Below are positions 36,328 to 44,665 of a stretch of 64,000 nucleotides of DNA, one piece after another. Under the pieces are notes generated by a model. The model worked only from the letters and a program-made list of their open reading frames with translations. It did not search any database and was not told where the DNA came from. Position 1 is the stretch's first letter. Each line of letters starts with the position of its first letter. Made by a program: the position numbers and the translations under genes. Source of the DNA: Rhizobium sp. FY34 (GTDB lineage: Bacteria; Pseudomonadota; Alphaproteobacteria; Rhizobiales; Rhizobiaceae); the NCBI RefSeq assembly GCF_005222845.1, contig NZ_STFZ01000005.1, forward strand, positions 235,549 to 299,548, given 5' to 3'.

Positions 36328-37412
36328 CGTAGATCTCCCCTGCATGCCTGAAGGATTGAATGCAACCGGCTTGCCGCCGCCTCCAGCGATCGTTCCTCGC
36401 CCACAAATTCCCTTGCATTGCGGCCAAGGTGCTGGCGCAACGCCTCGTCGCTCAACAGCCGTGCAATCGCCTCCGCAAAGGCAAGGTCATCGTCCGGCGC
36501 GACCAGAAGCCCGGTTCTGAGATCTTCAACCACTTCCGGCACGCCCGCCACGCGCTGCGCGATGACCGGGATGCCGGCAGCCTGCGCCTCCAGATAGGCA
36601 AGCCCGTAAGCCTCGCCATGACCGGGCCAGACATAGACGGCGGAGGTGGAGAGAATGGCGGCAATCTCATCCTTGGTTTTCTGGCCAAGCCAGTTGACGC
36701 GCCCGAGTGGGATGGCAGAAAACGCCGCCTCGACTTCGGCACGTGCCGGGCCGTCGCCGACAATATCAAGGGTCCAGTCGACAGAGGTGAGCCTGGAAAG
36801 AGCCGCCGCCAGCGCTCGGTAACTCTCCAGCTTGTCGCCGGGTCGCATCATTGCCACGGTGACCAGCCGGTACTTTTGCGGCTGCGGTTCCAGCGCCAGA
36901 AAGGCCTGCGGATCGATGAAGGGCGGCAGATGTGCAAGCCTTGCCTGCGGTGCGACATCCTGAATGCCGCGCCGGTCACGATCCGTCAGGCAGATATTGA
37001 CGGATGCCTGGCCGATGCCGGCGAGCACAAGATCCTGGGCCGCCTGCCAGTCGCCGATATTGCGGCGTCTCGAATAGGAAGTCTCCACCGTCACATAGGG
37101 ACGTGAGAATTGCTGGCAGAGCGCCGGGCCGAGCAGATCCGGCGCCTTGTAATAGGGGTGGTAGCAGAACCACAGATCCGGTGCGCCGCGATCCGCCCAG
37201 TCCTTGGCAATCCGGCGGATTTCGCTCTCTGCCTTGACGCCACGCTCTTGCGGCACTTCGGGCGTGCCGCAATAGGCGCGAAAGCGGGAGGCGATGTCCA
37301 CTTGATGGCCGGCCAGTTCCAGCGCCTGCAGCAATTGCTGCGCCATCAGCCGGTCGCCGGAGGGTACAGGATGGTCGGGAGATTTCAGCGGCGCATAGAA
37401 GGCGATTTTCAT
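36324..37412 (-). CDS. Glycosyltransferase family 4
   Basis: This GT-B enzyme of about 362 residues begins MKIAFYAPLKSPDHPVPSGDRLMAQQL. The donor domain has RLVTVAMMRPGDKLESYRALAAAL, VNWLGQKTKDEIAAIL and GHGEAYGLAYLEAQAAGIPVIA, where the ExxxxxxxE pair of retaining GT4 enzymes is present. The frame extends upstream to 37487, but ATG 37412 gives the normal N-terminus. It is co-transcribed with the deacetylase and probably acts on the same glycan. It is divergent from the nucleotide-sugar dehydrogenase gene, with 191 bases between (37413-37603) that hold no clear promoter motif. Confidence 0.87.
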   Translation of the reverse strand: MKIAFYAPLKSPDHPVPSGDRLMAQQLLQALELAGHQVDIASRFRAYCGTPEVPQERGVKAESEIRRIAKDWADRGAPDLWFCYHPYYKAPDLLGPALCQQFSRPYVTVETSYSRRRNIGDWQAAQDLVLAGIGQASVNICLTDRDRRGIQDVAPQARLAHLPPFIDPQAFLALEPQPQKYRLVTVAMMRPGDKLESYRALAAALSRLTSVDWTLDIVGDGPARAEVEAAFSAIPLGRVNWLGQKTKDEIAAILSTSAVYVWPGHGEAYGLAYLEAQAAGIPVIAQRVAGVPEVVEDLRTGLLVAPDDDLAFAEAIARLLSDEALRQHLGRNAREFVGEERSLEAAASRLHSILQACRGDLR

Positions 37413-37603
37413 AGTGGCCAGATAGGACGCGGCTTGCGAAAAAATGCAAGACACCCCGCGTAGAAAGCCGCCCGCGCAAAGCCTCATCCAGGGTTTTGCG
37501 TAAACGTATTGACTGTGCGTGAGCGCGCGTGATCTTGACAGCGGGCCTTGCGCAACTCAACTGATGCACTTGAAATCCTGCTAAAATTTTCGGAGCACCG
37601 CAC

Positions 37604-38947
37604 GTGGATCCACACCAGAACAGCCGGCCGGACCTTCTTGCCGCCCTTGAGGCGCGCACGGCAAAAGCCGGCGTGATCGGGCTCGGCTATGTCGGGCTGC
37701 CCCTTGCCATGAGCATAGCGCGCGCCGGCTTCACCGTGCTGGGTTTCGACATCGACCCGGACAAGATCAGCCATATCGACGCCCATAAAAGCTATATCGA
37801 TGCCGTGCCGGATGCGGTGCTGGCACAGGAACATAGCGCCGGCCGGTTTGCCGCCACCTGCGATTTCGCAAGGCTTGCCGAATGCGATGTGATTGCCATC
37901 TGCGTGCCGACACCTTTGACGCGCCACCGCGATCCCGATCTCTCCTATGTGGAAAATACCTGCCGGCTGATTGCCGAGACCCTGCGACCCGGCCAGCTGA
38001 TCGTGCTGGAATCGACCACCTATCCCGGCACCACGGAAGAGGTGATGAAGCCGATCCTCGAGGCAACAGGTCTTGTGGCGGGGCGCGATTTCTATCTCGG
38101 CTATTCGCCCGAGCGCGAAGATCCCGGCAATCGCGACTTCGAGACATCAACCATCCCCAAAGTGGTGGCCGGCGATGGCGAACAGGCATCCGAACTGATG
38201 AAGGCCTTTTACGGCGCGGTGGTAAAAACCATCGTGCCGGTCTCGGGCACGCGCACCGCCGAAGCCGTAAAGCTGACCGAAAACGTGTTTCGCGCCGTCA
38301 ACATCGCTCTCGTCAACGAATTGAAGCTTGTCTATGACGCGATGGGCATCGATATCTGGGAGGTGATCGACGCGGCCAAGACGAAACCCTTCGGCTATAT
38401 GCCCTTCTATCCCGGCCCCGGCCTTGGCGGCCACTGTATCCCGATCGACCCCTTTTATCTGACCTGGAAATCCCGCGAATTCGACCAGCCGACACGCTTC
38501 ATCGAGCTTGCCGGCGAAATCAACACGGCAATGCCCCGCCATATCATCGAGCGTCTGGCCGAGGCACTGGACCGCAAGTCGGGCGTGGCGCTCAGCCGCG
38601 CGCGCGTGTTGATCATCGGGCTTGCCTATAAGAAAAACGTGCCGGATATCCGCGAAAGCCCCTCGCTGCGCCTGATGGAAATCCTCTTGGAGCGCAGCGC
38701 CGAGGTCGCCTATCACGACGCCTTTATCGCCGAAGTGCCACGCACCCGCGAATATGGGCACTTGAAGGGCCGCCGGTCTGTGGACCTGACGCAGGCAATC
38801 GTCTCAGGCTTTGATGCGGTGGTCATCGCCACAGATCACGACCAGATCGATTATGCCGCCCTGGCTAGCTGGGCACCGCTTCTCATCGATACGCGCAACG
38901 CCTTTGCACGGCGCGACATTGTCAGCGAAAGGATCGTCAAGGCGTGA
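37604..38947 (+). CDS. Nucleotide-sugar 6-dehydrogenase (UDP-GlcNAc/UDP-ManNAc dehydrogenase, WbpA-like)
   Basis: The 447-residue enzyme has an N-terminal Rossmann domain (AGVIGLGYVGLPLAMSIARAG), ESTTYPGTTEEV and YSPEREDPGN, a central helix segment VKLTENVFRAVNIALVNELK, and the catalytic Cys278 in GLGGHCIPIDPFYL. A C-terminal NAD/UDP-binding domain follows (LIIGLAYKKNVPDIRESPS). The GHCIPIDPFYLTWK form is typical of WbpA-type UDP-N-acetylhexosamine dehydrogenases, giving uronic acid donors for capsule or O-antigen; UDP-glucose cannot be excluded. The start is GTG 37604 with CGGAG about 8 bases upstream. The small methyltransferase follows in the same operon. Confidence 0.88.
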   Translation: MDPHQNSRPDLLAALEARTAKAGVIGLGYVGLPLAMSIARAGFTVLGFDIDPDKISHIDAHKSYIDAVPDAVLAQEHSAGRFAATCDFARLAECDVIAICVPTPLTRHRDPDLSYVENTCRLIAETLRPGQLIVLESTTYPGTTEEVMKPILEATGLVAGRDFYLGYSPEREDPGNRDFETSTIPKVVAGDGEQASELMKAFYGAVVKTIVPVSGTRTAEAVKLTENVFRAVNIALVNELKLVYDAMGIDIWEVIDAAKTKPFGYMPFYPGPGLGGHCIPIDPFYLTWKSREFDQPTRFIELAGEINTAMPRHIIERLAEALDRKSGVALSRARVLIIGLAYKKNVPDIRESPSLRLMEILLERSAEVAYHDAFIAEVPRTREYGHLKGRRSVDLTQAIVSGFDAVVIATDHDQIDYAALASWAPLLIDTRNAFARRDIVSERIVKA

Positions 38948-38984
38948 GCCTGGAAGACAAAATCAGGAATACCAGGAGCAGACG

Positions 38985-39467
38985 ATGAGCCGGCTGGACA
39001 GTTTCATCAACCGCATGAGCGCCCAGCGCGATCTCATCAACCATGTACGCGGCCTTGTAGACCTGCCGGCCGAAGGCGTGGTGTTCGAGATCGGCCTTGG
39101 CAACGGGCGAACCTATAGTCATCTGCGGGAATGCTTTGACGGCAGGCGCATCATTGCATTTGACCGTAAGCTTGCCGCCCATGCATCAGCGACACCCGCC
39201 CCGGAGGATTTTGTCGAAGGTGAAATCAACCAGACGGGCCAAGCCTTCCTGGGCTGGAATTCCGCGCTGGTGCATGCCGATATTGGCACGGGCTATGACG
39301 ACAAGGATGCGGTGACGCTGACCTGGCTGCCGCAAATGGTTGCCGGCATGCTGCAAAGCGGCGGCTATGCGGTGAGTGGTCTACCGCTGGCGCATCCCGA
39401 GCTGGAAGAACAGCCGCAACTGCCCACAATCCAGCCGGGCAGGTATTTTCACTACCGCAAGCGGTGA
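38985..39467 (+). CDS. Small class I SAM-dependent methyltransferase
   Basis: The protein has about 160 residues. VVFEIGLGNGRTYSHLREC is the SAM-binding motif I (GLGNG), followed by RIIAFDRKLAAH with the acidic residue at the end of beta-2 and LVHADIGTGYDDKD. It lacks the extra C-terminal region of larger methyltransferases. ATG 38985 has CAGGAG about 8 bases upstream; the open frame further upstream only overlaps the dehydrogenase. The substrate could be a uronate or a sugar hydroxyl on the glycan built by neighbouring enzymes, which is inferred. It is convergent with the cyclic-nucleotide-binding gene. Confidence 0.78.
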   Translation: MSRLDSFINRMSAQRDLINHVRGLVDLPAEGVVFEIGLGNGRTYSHLRECFDGRRIIAFDRKLAAHASATPAPEDFVEGEINQTGQAFLGWNSALVHADIGTGYDDKDAVTLTWLPQMVAGMLQSGGYAVSGLPLAHPELEEQPQLPTIQPGRYFHYRKR

Positions 39468-39491
39468 TGAGAACGCACGCCCGGATTGAGA

Positions 39492-39986
39492 TCAGTGCGT
39501 GGGCTCCGGCATGCGGACCGGTTGGCGATCGGCCAGAGCGGTGGCATCACGCAGTGATTCGGCGAGCGACCGGCTGATGTCCGACGTCATGCGAGGATTG
39601 TCGGCGATCACCTTCAGCAGGCATTCCTTGCCGATGCGGAGCGCTTCGATCGGCATGGTGGCCCGCACCGTTGCGGCACGTGGCGCATCGCAGAGCACGC
39701 ACATCTCACCGAGAATTGAACCGGCACCGGCATCGCCGATCTTAATCTCGCCACAGCCGGCGCCCACGAAGAGACCCGCATTGCCGCGCAGGATGACATA
39801 GGCGGCATCGGCGACATCTCCTTGGTGAAACAGGATATCACCGGGCTCGTAACAGATACGCGCAGACGCAAAAGCGATAAGCTTCAGCTTGCAGGGGTCT
39901 ACCCGGCTGAAGCATGGGACGTTACGTAGAAGCTGTACTTCGTCCTTAAGCAACATGGTGTCTTCCACCTCGTCTTTTTGCGCCAT
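39492..39986 (-). CDS. Cyclic nucleotide-binding domain protein, stand-alone
   Basis: This 164-residue protein is essentially one cNMP-binding domain. RNVPCFSRVDPCKLKLIAFAS leads into the beta-barrel (YEPGDILFHQGDVADAAYVIL), and the phosphate-binding cassette GEMCVLCDAPRAAT holds Glu94 and Arg103, the residues that hold the ribose and cyclic phosphate. There is no helix-turn-helix, so it is not a CRP-type regulator. It starts 9 bases after the stop of the degenerate ABC protein, so the pair is co-expressed. It probably acts as a cyclic-nucleotide-sensing subunit of that membrane protein, which is inferred. Confidence 0.87.
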   Translation of the reverse strand: MAQKDEVEDTMLLKDEVQLLRNVPCFSRVDPCKLKLIAFASARICYEPGDILFHQGDVADAAYVILRGNAGLFVGAGCGEIKIGDAGAGSILGEMCVLCDAPRAATVRATMPIEALRIGKECLLKVIADNPRMTSDISRSLAESLRDATALADRQPVRMPEPTH

Positions 39987-39995
39987 TGCGCTTGG

Positions 39996-42719
39996 TCACG
40001 CCACCAGCGATTTGTAGATATCACTTTCCTTGTCCAGGGCCTCGAATGCTCCATCCGCGACGACTGAACCCCGGTCGAATACGACAACTCGGTGAAACAA
40101 TCGTGACAAAGATGTGTTCGAAAGAACCCATACAATAGATGGATCATTGTCCTGCTCGCGCAGGAAATCAATAACCGATGTGACAATTTCTTCCTGAACG
40201 CGTTTGTCGAGGCCCGGCAACGCACGGTTGAGGATGTAAAAATCCGACCGGCGCACCAGAGCACGAGCAAGGCTGAGCTTGTGGCGCTGGGCAAGCGTCA
40301 GGCGCCGGCCACTATTGCCCACATCAAAGTCAAGCCCCAGCGCGATGAAGCTTTCAAACAGACCATTTTCGTGCATGAGACGGCCGGCGACCTGACGGAT
40401 CTTTGCCGGCGCATCAGCTACCCTGTTGGAAAGCTTACCGAAAAGCACGTTCTCCCGCAACGTTGCCGCCGCCATGTAACGGTGCGGGTCATAGCGCTCG
40501 ATGCGATTGCGAAGCTCGGCGGGCAGGTTCAGGTAGAAGAGGTCGCGGGCGGATACCACGGCATCCATGATCTCCTGCGTCAGCACACCCAGGCGATAGC
40601 GCGGCTCGACATAATGCAGGCTGAGCCGCACGACGGCCCGCCTGTCTTCCTCTGTATCGGCCTGGCCTGCGCGCGCCTGCCGACGCTGCAAAATCTGTTG
40701 ATAGAAGGCGATATCAGCGGCGGTAATGCGTTCAAGCTGCTGGTAGAAGGGATGTTCCGGCGGCAGATCGGCAAAGATTTCCACAAGATCTTCGGCAATC
40801 GTCAGGCCCATGCCGTAGAGCATGTCGAAAAGCTTGGCGACCTTCAGCACTTCGAAAACGTAATCGCTCTCGGTGATATCGTCATTGCCGAAAGTGGATG
40901 TGCGGGTGGCTGCAAACATAAGGTTCTCACCCACCGACGCTTCCGGATTATAGGCAGCCGGGTCGAAATGCGCGACGATATTGGCTAGCCCCTCTTCCTG
41001 CAGCGCCTGGCGCAGGGCGTGACGCATTTGCACGATCCGTTCGGCAAGGCCCGGATTGTCTTCCGGCTCAAGGAAGGAATGCAGCGCCAGTTCCATCACA
41101 TCGGGCGTAAGCTGCACGACATCAAGCGCCCGCAGCATGGATTGCTTCAGGTCATCGGAAAAGCCGCGCAGGATGGATGTGGAACGCCGGTCGATCCAGT
41201 CAGCGTTGAGGTCAAGATGCGGATTGGCCGCCATCTGGGCCTCATGCATTTCCCAGCGGCGGTTGATGGCATCGCGTCCGGAATAGCTCACTGTTGTAGT
41301 GGGCGCATGTTTCAGGCCGTAGAGCAGGTTCTCCTTGACGCTGCCATGGAAGAAATAGCTGTCGGCAGAGACATAGGAGATACGCCGGCCCGTGACCGAT
41401 TCGGGCAGTTCCAGGATGTCGACATCACCGAGTGTGATGCGCCCGGAGACCGGCCAGACCAGACGGCCGAACGCTTCGGCGAGCGCCTCGGCGCCGCTGC
41501 CCGAATTGTCGATGATGGCGACCGTCTCGCCCTTGTCGATGCGCACCGTGACGTTTTCAACCACCCGCGCGCCGCTGCCATCGGCAATCGTCACGTTCTG
41601 GGCGGACAGCGCGCCGCCCGGATTGGCAGGCGCCACCGGTGTCACCACTTGCAGCGCCGGCTCGATCAGCACGCCCGGATCAAACTGCTCAAGCAGCTGC
41701 TCGTATTTCACCTGCACGTCCTGCCGGGCCTGGTCCCAGTCGATCAACTCCTTCAGCGGACCTGGCAGATCCTTGTACGCGTTGATGACAGCCACCAGCT
41801 GGCCGACATCGAGCGAGCCGCGCAGAGCGAAATAGCCGCCAATCGAATAGAACAGGAAAGGCGTCAGCTGCGACAGGAAATTATTGACGAACTTGACGAG
41901 AAACTTCCAACGATAGAGGTCATAGCGGATCCTGTAGATCTGCCCCAACCGGTGGGCGATATCGGCACGCTCGTAATTGGAGGTGTCATAGGCATGGATT
42001 GTATCGATGCCATCGACGATTTCCCCCACCTTACCGGCCAGATGGCGAGCGGTAATCTGCCGCTGGCGTCCGAGTTCGATCAGACGACGACGCATCTTAG
42101 GGATAATGCCCACCTGAATGGCGACCATGACGCCGGCAATCATACCGAGCCAGACATTTTGTAGGAAAATGAAGAACAGCGCCGCGATGGCCTGACCGCC
42201 CAGCATCGCGGGCTGCACGAAGGCATCGCCGGTGAAGCCACCAAAGGGCTCCACCTCGTCCTTGACCATGGTCGAGACTTCCGCACCGCGCAATTGCTTG
42301 AGCGCGCTTGGCGGAAAGCGCAGCACCCGGTCGACAAGCTCGAAGCGGATACGCCGCAGCAAGCGTTCGCCAAGACGGCCCTTGTAGGTATTGATATAGA
42401 ACTTGAAGAGCCCGTTTATGACAACCAGAAGCAGGAAGACGCCGCTCAGCGCCATCAGCATTGACATGCGATCCAGCGGAATGCCGTCGAAATTGATGTG
42501 CCAGTCGGTGAGCGGCATTACGAAATCGAAGGCCATGAAGGAGGCGGTGGTATCCGGCGTCTCGAAACCCTGCCCCTGGATCGGCCCATTGATGATCTGC
42601 TTGGGTAGGTCGAAGGCCGCAAAGTAGGGCACCATCGACAAGAGCACGATGAAGAGAACCCATACCTGCTGCGGACGAGTATGGTTCCAGATATATCGAA
42701 GCAGACTGTTTTCCATCAC
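39996..42719 (-). CDS. ABC exporter-like membrane protein with degenerate nucleotide-binding domain
   Basis: This 907-residue protein has an exporter-type membrane domain in residues 1-330 (helices near 18-38, 85-105, 165-205 and 275-300) and a C-terminal domain in 370-907, about 300 residues longer than normal. Every catalytic ATPase motif is altered. Walker A is DNSGSGAEA (Lys to Ala410), Q-loop Gln is Ala452, the signature is LTLAQ (807-811), Walker B is LNRA (Asp to Asn831, Glu to Arg832), and the switch His is Asn868. The motif that normally follows the Q-loop occurs three times: SVKENLLYG (460), SVGENLMFA (595) and TLRENVLFG (753). It is co-transcribed with a cNMP-binding protein. The reading frame is intact, so it is not a decayed pseudogene. 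Confidence 0.88.
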   Translation of the reverse strand: MMENSLLRYIWNHTRPQQVWVLFIVLLSMVPYFAAFDLPKQIINGPIQGQGFETPDTTASFMAFDFVMPLTDWHINFDGIPLDRMSMLMALSGVFLLLVVINGLFKFYINTYKGRLGERLLRRIRFELVDRVLRFPPSALKQLRGAEVSTMVKDEVEPFGGFTGDAFVQPAMLGGQAIAALFFIFLQNVWLGMIAGVMVAIQVGIIPKMRRRLIELGRQRQITARHLAGKVGEIVDGIDTIHAYDTSNYERADIAHRLGQIYRIRYDLYRWKFLVKFVNNFLSQLTPFLFYSIGGYFALRGSLDVGQLVAVINAYKDLPGPLKELIDWDQARQDVQVKYEQLLEQFDPGVLIEPALQVVTPVAPANPGGALSAQNVTIADGSGARVVENVTVRIDKGETVAIIDNSGSGAEALAEAFGRLVWPVSGRITLGDVDILELPESVTGRRISYVSADSYFFHGSVKENLLYGLKHAPTTTVSYSGRDAINRRWEMHEAQMAANPHLDLNADWIDRRSTSILRGFSDDLKQSMLRALDVVQLTPDVMELALHSFLEPEDNPGLAERIVQMRHALRQALQEEGLANIVAHFDPAAYNPEASVGENLMFAATRTSTFGNDDITESDYVFEVLKVAKLFDMLYGMGLTIAEDLVEIFADLPPEHPFYQQLERITAADIAFYQQILQRRQARAGQADTEEDRRAVVRLSLHYVEPRYRLGVLTQEIMDAVVSARDLFYLNLPAELRNRIERYDPHRYMAAATLRENVLFGKLSNRVADAPAKIRQVAGRLMHENGLFESFIALGLDFDVGNSGRRLTLAQRHKLSLARALVRRSDFYILNRALPGLDKRVQEEIVTSVIDFLREQDNDPSIVWVLSNTSLSRLFHRVVVFDRGSVVADGAFEALDKESDIYKSLVA

Positions 42720-43108
42720 CAGCGTATCATCGGCATCCGCAAGCCGCGGCGGTTCCGGAACGGGCAGCCGAGGTCAATGTTTCATCATACAGGATGTCCG
42801 GTGCGCAGCGCAAACGGACAGGGAATCATAGCGTCCAGCCTTTAGACTAGTTTTGACCGGCTGGCTGTCACAATTCATTGCATTCGAATTTATTGATCCG
42901 ACAGTGATGTGTCGAAATTTCGAACGGCTTGCATCCGGCGAATTTCCACACGCCAAGGATGCCCAAAAAACATACGTGCAAGAAATTTAAACAAGGCGAT
43001 TGACAGCCATGGGGAGGCTGGCTCTATTTGTATAGTCAAAAGAGACCGGAGGAACCGGTCGGGGAACAGCACTGTCGGGCAAGACCTGCAAACGGGAGAC
43101 TTTACACA
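42720..43108. other. AT-rich divergent intergenic region
   Basis: These 389 bases separate the degenerate ABC gene and the amino acid transporter operon and hold no gene I can support. They are visibly more AT-rich than their surroundings between about 42840 and 43000. A perfect 12-bp palindrome TCGAAATTTCGA lies at 42912-42923. The promoter and operator of the plus-strand operon are listed separately. Confidence 0.55.
43000..43039 (+). promoter_or_regulatory. Promoter with probable HutC/GntR-family operator
   Basis: TTGACA (43000-43005) is a perfect -35 element. TATTTG and CTATTT lie at 18-19 base spacing as weak -10 candidates. TTGTATAGTCAA (43028-43039) is an imperfect palindrome of the TTGTATAnnCAA type bound by HutC-subfamily GntR regulators, and it overlaps the -10 area. 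The operon encodes such a regulator at 46138-46905, so autoregulation is likely. Confidence 0.5.
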
Positions 43109-43933
43109 ATGCACAAGCGCACTTTTTTCAAAGCCGCCATCGGCGCCGCCATGCTTTTCGGCGCAACACTCTCTGCCCATGCGGAAGACGTGCTGGCCAA
43201 GGCCAAGGCTGCCGGCACGCTGAAAGTGGGAACGGAAACAGCATTCGCCCCCTTCGATTTCATCGACGCCGGCACGCATGCGGGCCTAAACGTCGATATG
43301 TTCGATGAAATCGGCAAGGAACTGGGCGTCAAGATCGAATGGGTCACGCTTCCCTGGGAGGGCGTCCTGCCGGGCCTTGAAGCCGGCAAGTTCGATGTCG
43401 TTGCCGGGCCCGCCACCATCACCAAGGCCCGCATGGAGCGCTATCGCTTCTCCGCACCGATTGCCGAAGCAACCGTCGCCATCCTCAAGAAGGCCGGCGC
43501 CCCGATCGCTAAGCCGGAAGACATTGCCGGCAAGGCCGTCGGCGTTGGCAAGGCAACCGCACAGCTGGCGCAGCTGACCGAATTCTCCGCCACCCTGCCG
43601 ACCAAGGTCGATATCCGCGAATATCCCGCCTTCAACGATGCCTATGCAGATATGGCAGCCGGCCGCATCGTCGCCGTTGCCAATTCGCTCCCCAATATCG
43701 CCTTCGTTGCCAAGCAGCGCGCCGGCATGTTCGAAGTGGTGCAGCCGGCCTTCGGCAAGAAGACCTACTTTGCCTATGTTGGCCGTAAGGATGCCGACTA
43801 CGCATCGCTGATGGATGCCGTGGATGCAGCCCTCATCAAGATGAAGGGCGATGGCCGCATGGCAAAGCTGCAGGAAAAGTGGTTCGGCACCAAGTTCGAC
43901 ACGCCGGATTCAGTCAAGGAACCGGCAATCTGA
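43109..43933 (+). CDS. Amino acid ABC transporter substrate-binding protein (family 3)
   Basis: The 274-residue periplasmic protein has signal peptide MHKRTFFKAAIGAAMLFGATLSAHA. The mature part starts KAKAAGTLKVGTETAFAPFDFID, the classic family-3 N-terminus, with LPWEGVLPGLEAGKFDVVAGPATITKARME and RIVAVANSLPNIAFVAK further on. Polar amino acids, opines and modified amino acids are bound by this family. ATG 43109 has GGGAG 10 bases upstream. It is first in an operon of two permeases, an ATPase, a GntR regulator and a flavin monooxygenase. The last of these suggests the ligand is oxidised after uptake. Confidence 0.92.
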   Translation: MHKRTFFKAAIGAAMLFGATLSAHAEDVLAKAKAAGTLKVGTETAFAPFDFIDAGTHAGLNVDMFDEIGKELGVKIEWVTLPWEGVLPGLEAGKFDVVAGPATITKARMERYRFSAPIAEATVAILKKAGAPIAKPEDIAGKAVGVGKATAQLAQLTEFSATLPTKVDIREYPAFNDAYADMAAGRIVAVANSLPNIAFVAKQRAGMFEVVQPAFGKKTYFAYVGRKDADYASLMDAVDAALIKMKGDGRMAKLQEKWFGTKFDTPDSVKEPAI

Positions 43934-43947
43934 GCCATTGATCATTG

Positions 43948-43970
43948 CGGGCCGGATTGATGCCGGCCCG
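43948..43970 (+). promoter_or_regulatory. Hairpin after the family-3 binding-protein gene
   Basis: CGGGCCGG (43948-43955) pairs perfectly with CCGGCCCG (43963-43970) over a 7-base loop, 15 bases after the binding-protein stop. There is no T-run. It has the same position as the hairpins after the other operon-leading binding-protein genes. Confidence 0.6.
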
Positions 43971-44023
43971 TCCCTCGCCCGCCCGCGCATCTTGCCCGGA
44001 GCCCTCCCCGCGATGGATCAACC

Positions 44024-44665
44024 ATGTCGTTCAAGCTTTTCACCCTGCTGGTGCAGGCCTCCGTCTGGACGATCGGCATCAGCGCGATTTCGATTGCCAT
44101 CGGCTTCCTGATCGCGATCGGCCTCTCAGCCGCGCTCCTGTCGGGACGACGCGCCTATCGCCGTCCGGCCGAATTCTTCATCAGCTTTTTTCGCGGCGTG
44201 CCGCTGCTGGTTCAACTGCTGCTGATCTACAATCTGCTGCCCTTTATCGGCCTCAACGTGCCAAGCATTGTCGCGGCCATCATCGGCATGTCGCTCTGCA
44301 CGGCAGCCTATCAGGCAGAAAACCTGCGCGGCGGCTTTGAAAGCGTGCCGAAAGGTCTGGTCGAAGCCGCAGACATGGTGGGCTTTTCACCGCGCCAGGT
44401 GTTTGTGCGCATCAAGGTGCCGATTGCCATGCGGCTGACATTTCCAGCGCTGGTGAACGAGGCGATCATGATCCTCAAATCCTCCTCGCTCGTCTCCGTC
44501 GTCGGCATCGTGGAAATCACCCGCATGGCGCAGGATCTCGCCTCCTCCACCTATATGCCGATCGAAATCTTCTCGGCTGCCGCCCTCATCTACCTCGTCA
44601 TCTGCTGGAGCGTCGCGCTGGCCGGTCGCTATGGCGAACGCGCGTTGCCAGGAGCCGTCAAATGA
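44024..44665 (+). CDS. Amino acid ABC transporter permease (HisQ/GlnP type)
   Basis: The 213-residue inner-membrane permease of the polar amino acid family has FFISFFRGVPLLVQLLLIYNLLPF near residues 47-70 (the conserved RGxPLLxQL motif). The ATPase-docking loop is VPKGLVEAADMVGFSPRQVFVRIKVPIAM. C-terminal segments include IMILKSSSLVSVVGIVEITRMAQ. It overlaps the next permease gene by 4 bases, consistent with a heterodimeric pore. Confidence 0.93.
   Translation: MSFKLFTLLVQASVWTIGISAISIAIGFLIAIGLSAALLSGRRAYRRPAEFFISFFRGVPLLVQLLLIYNLLPFIGLNVPSIVAAIIGMSLCTAAYQAENLRGGFESVPKGLVEAADMVGFSPRQVFVRIKVPIAMRLTFPALVNEAIMILKSSSLVSVVGIVEITRMAQDLASSTYMPIEIFSAAALIYLVICWSVALAGRYGERALPGAVK

Noticed and set aside
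42912..42923. Perfect palindrome TCGAAATTTCGA
   Set aside because: A 12-base AT-rich palindrome in an AT-rich spacer, not clearly positioned against either promoter; no known regulator matched.
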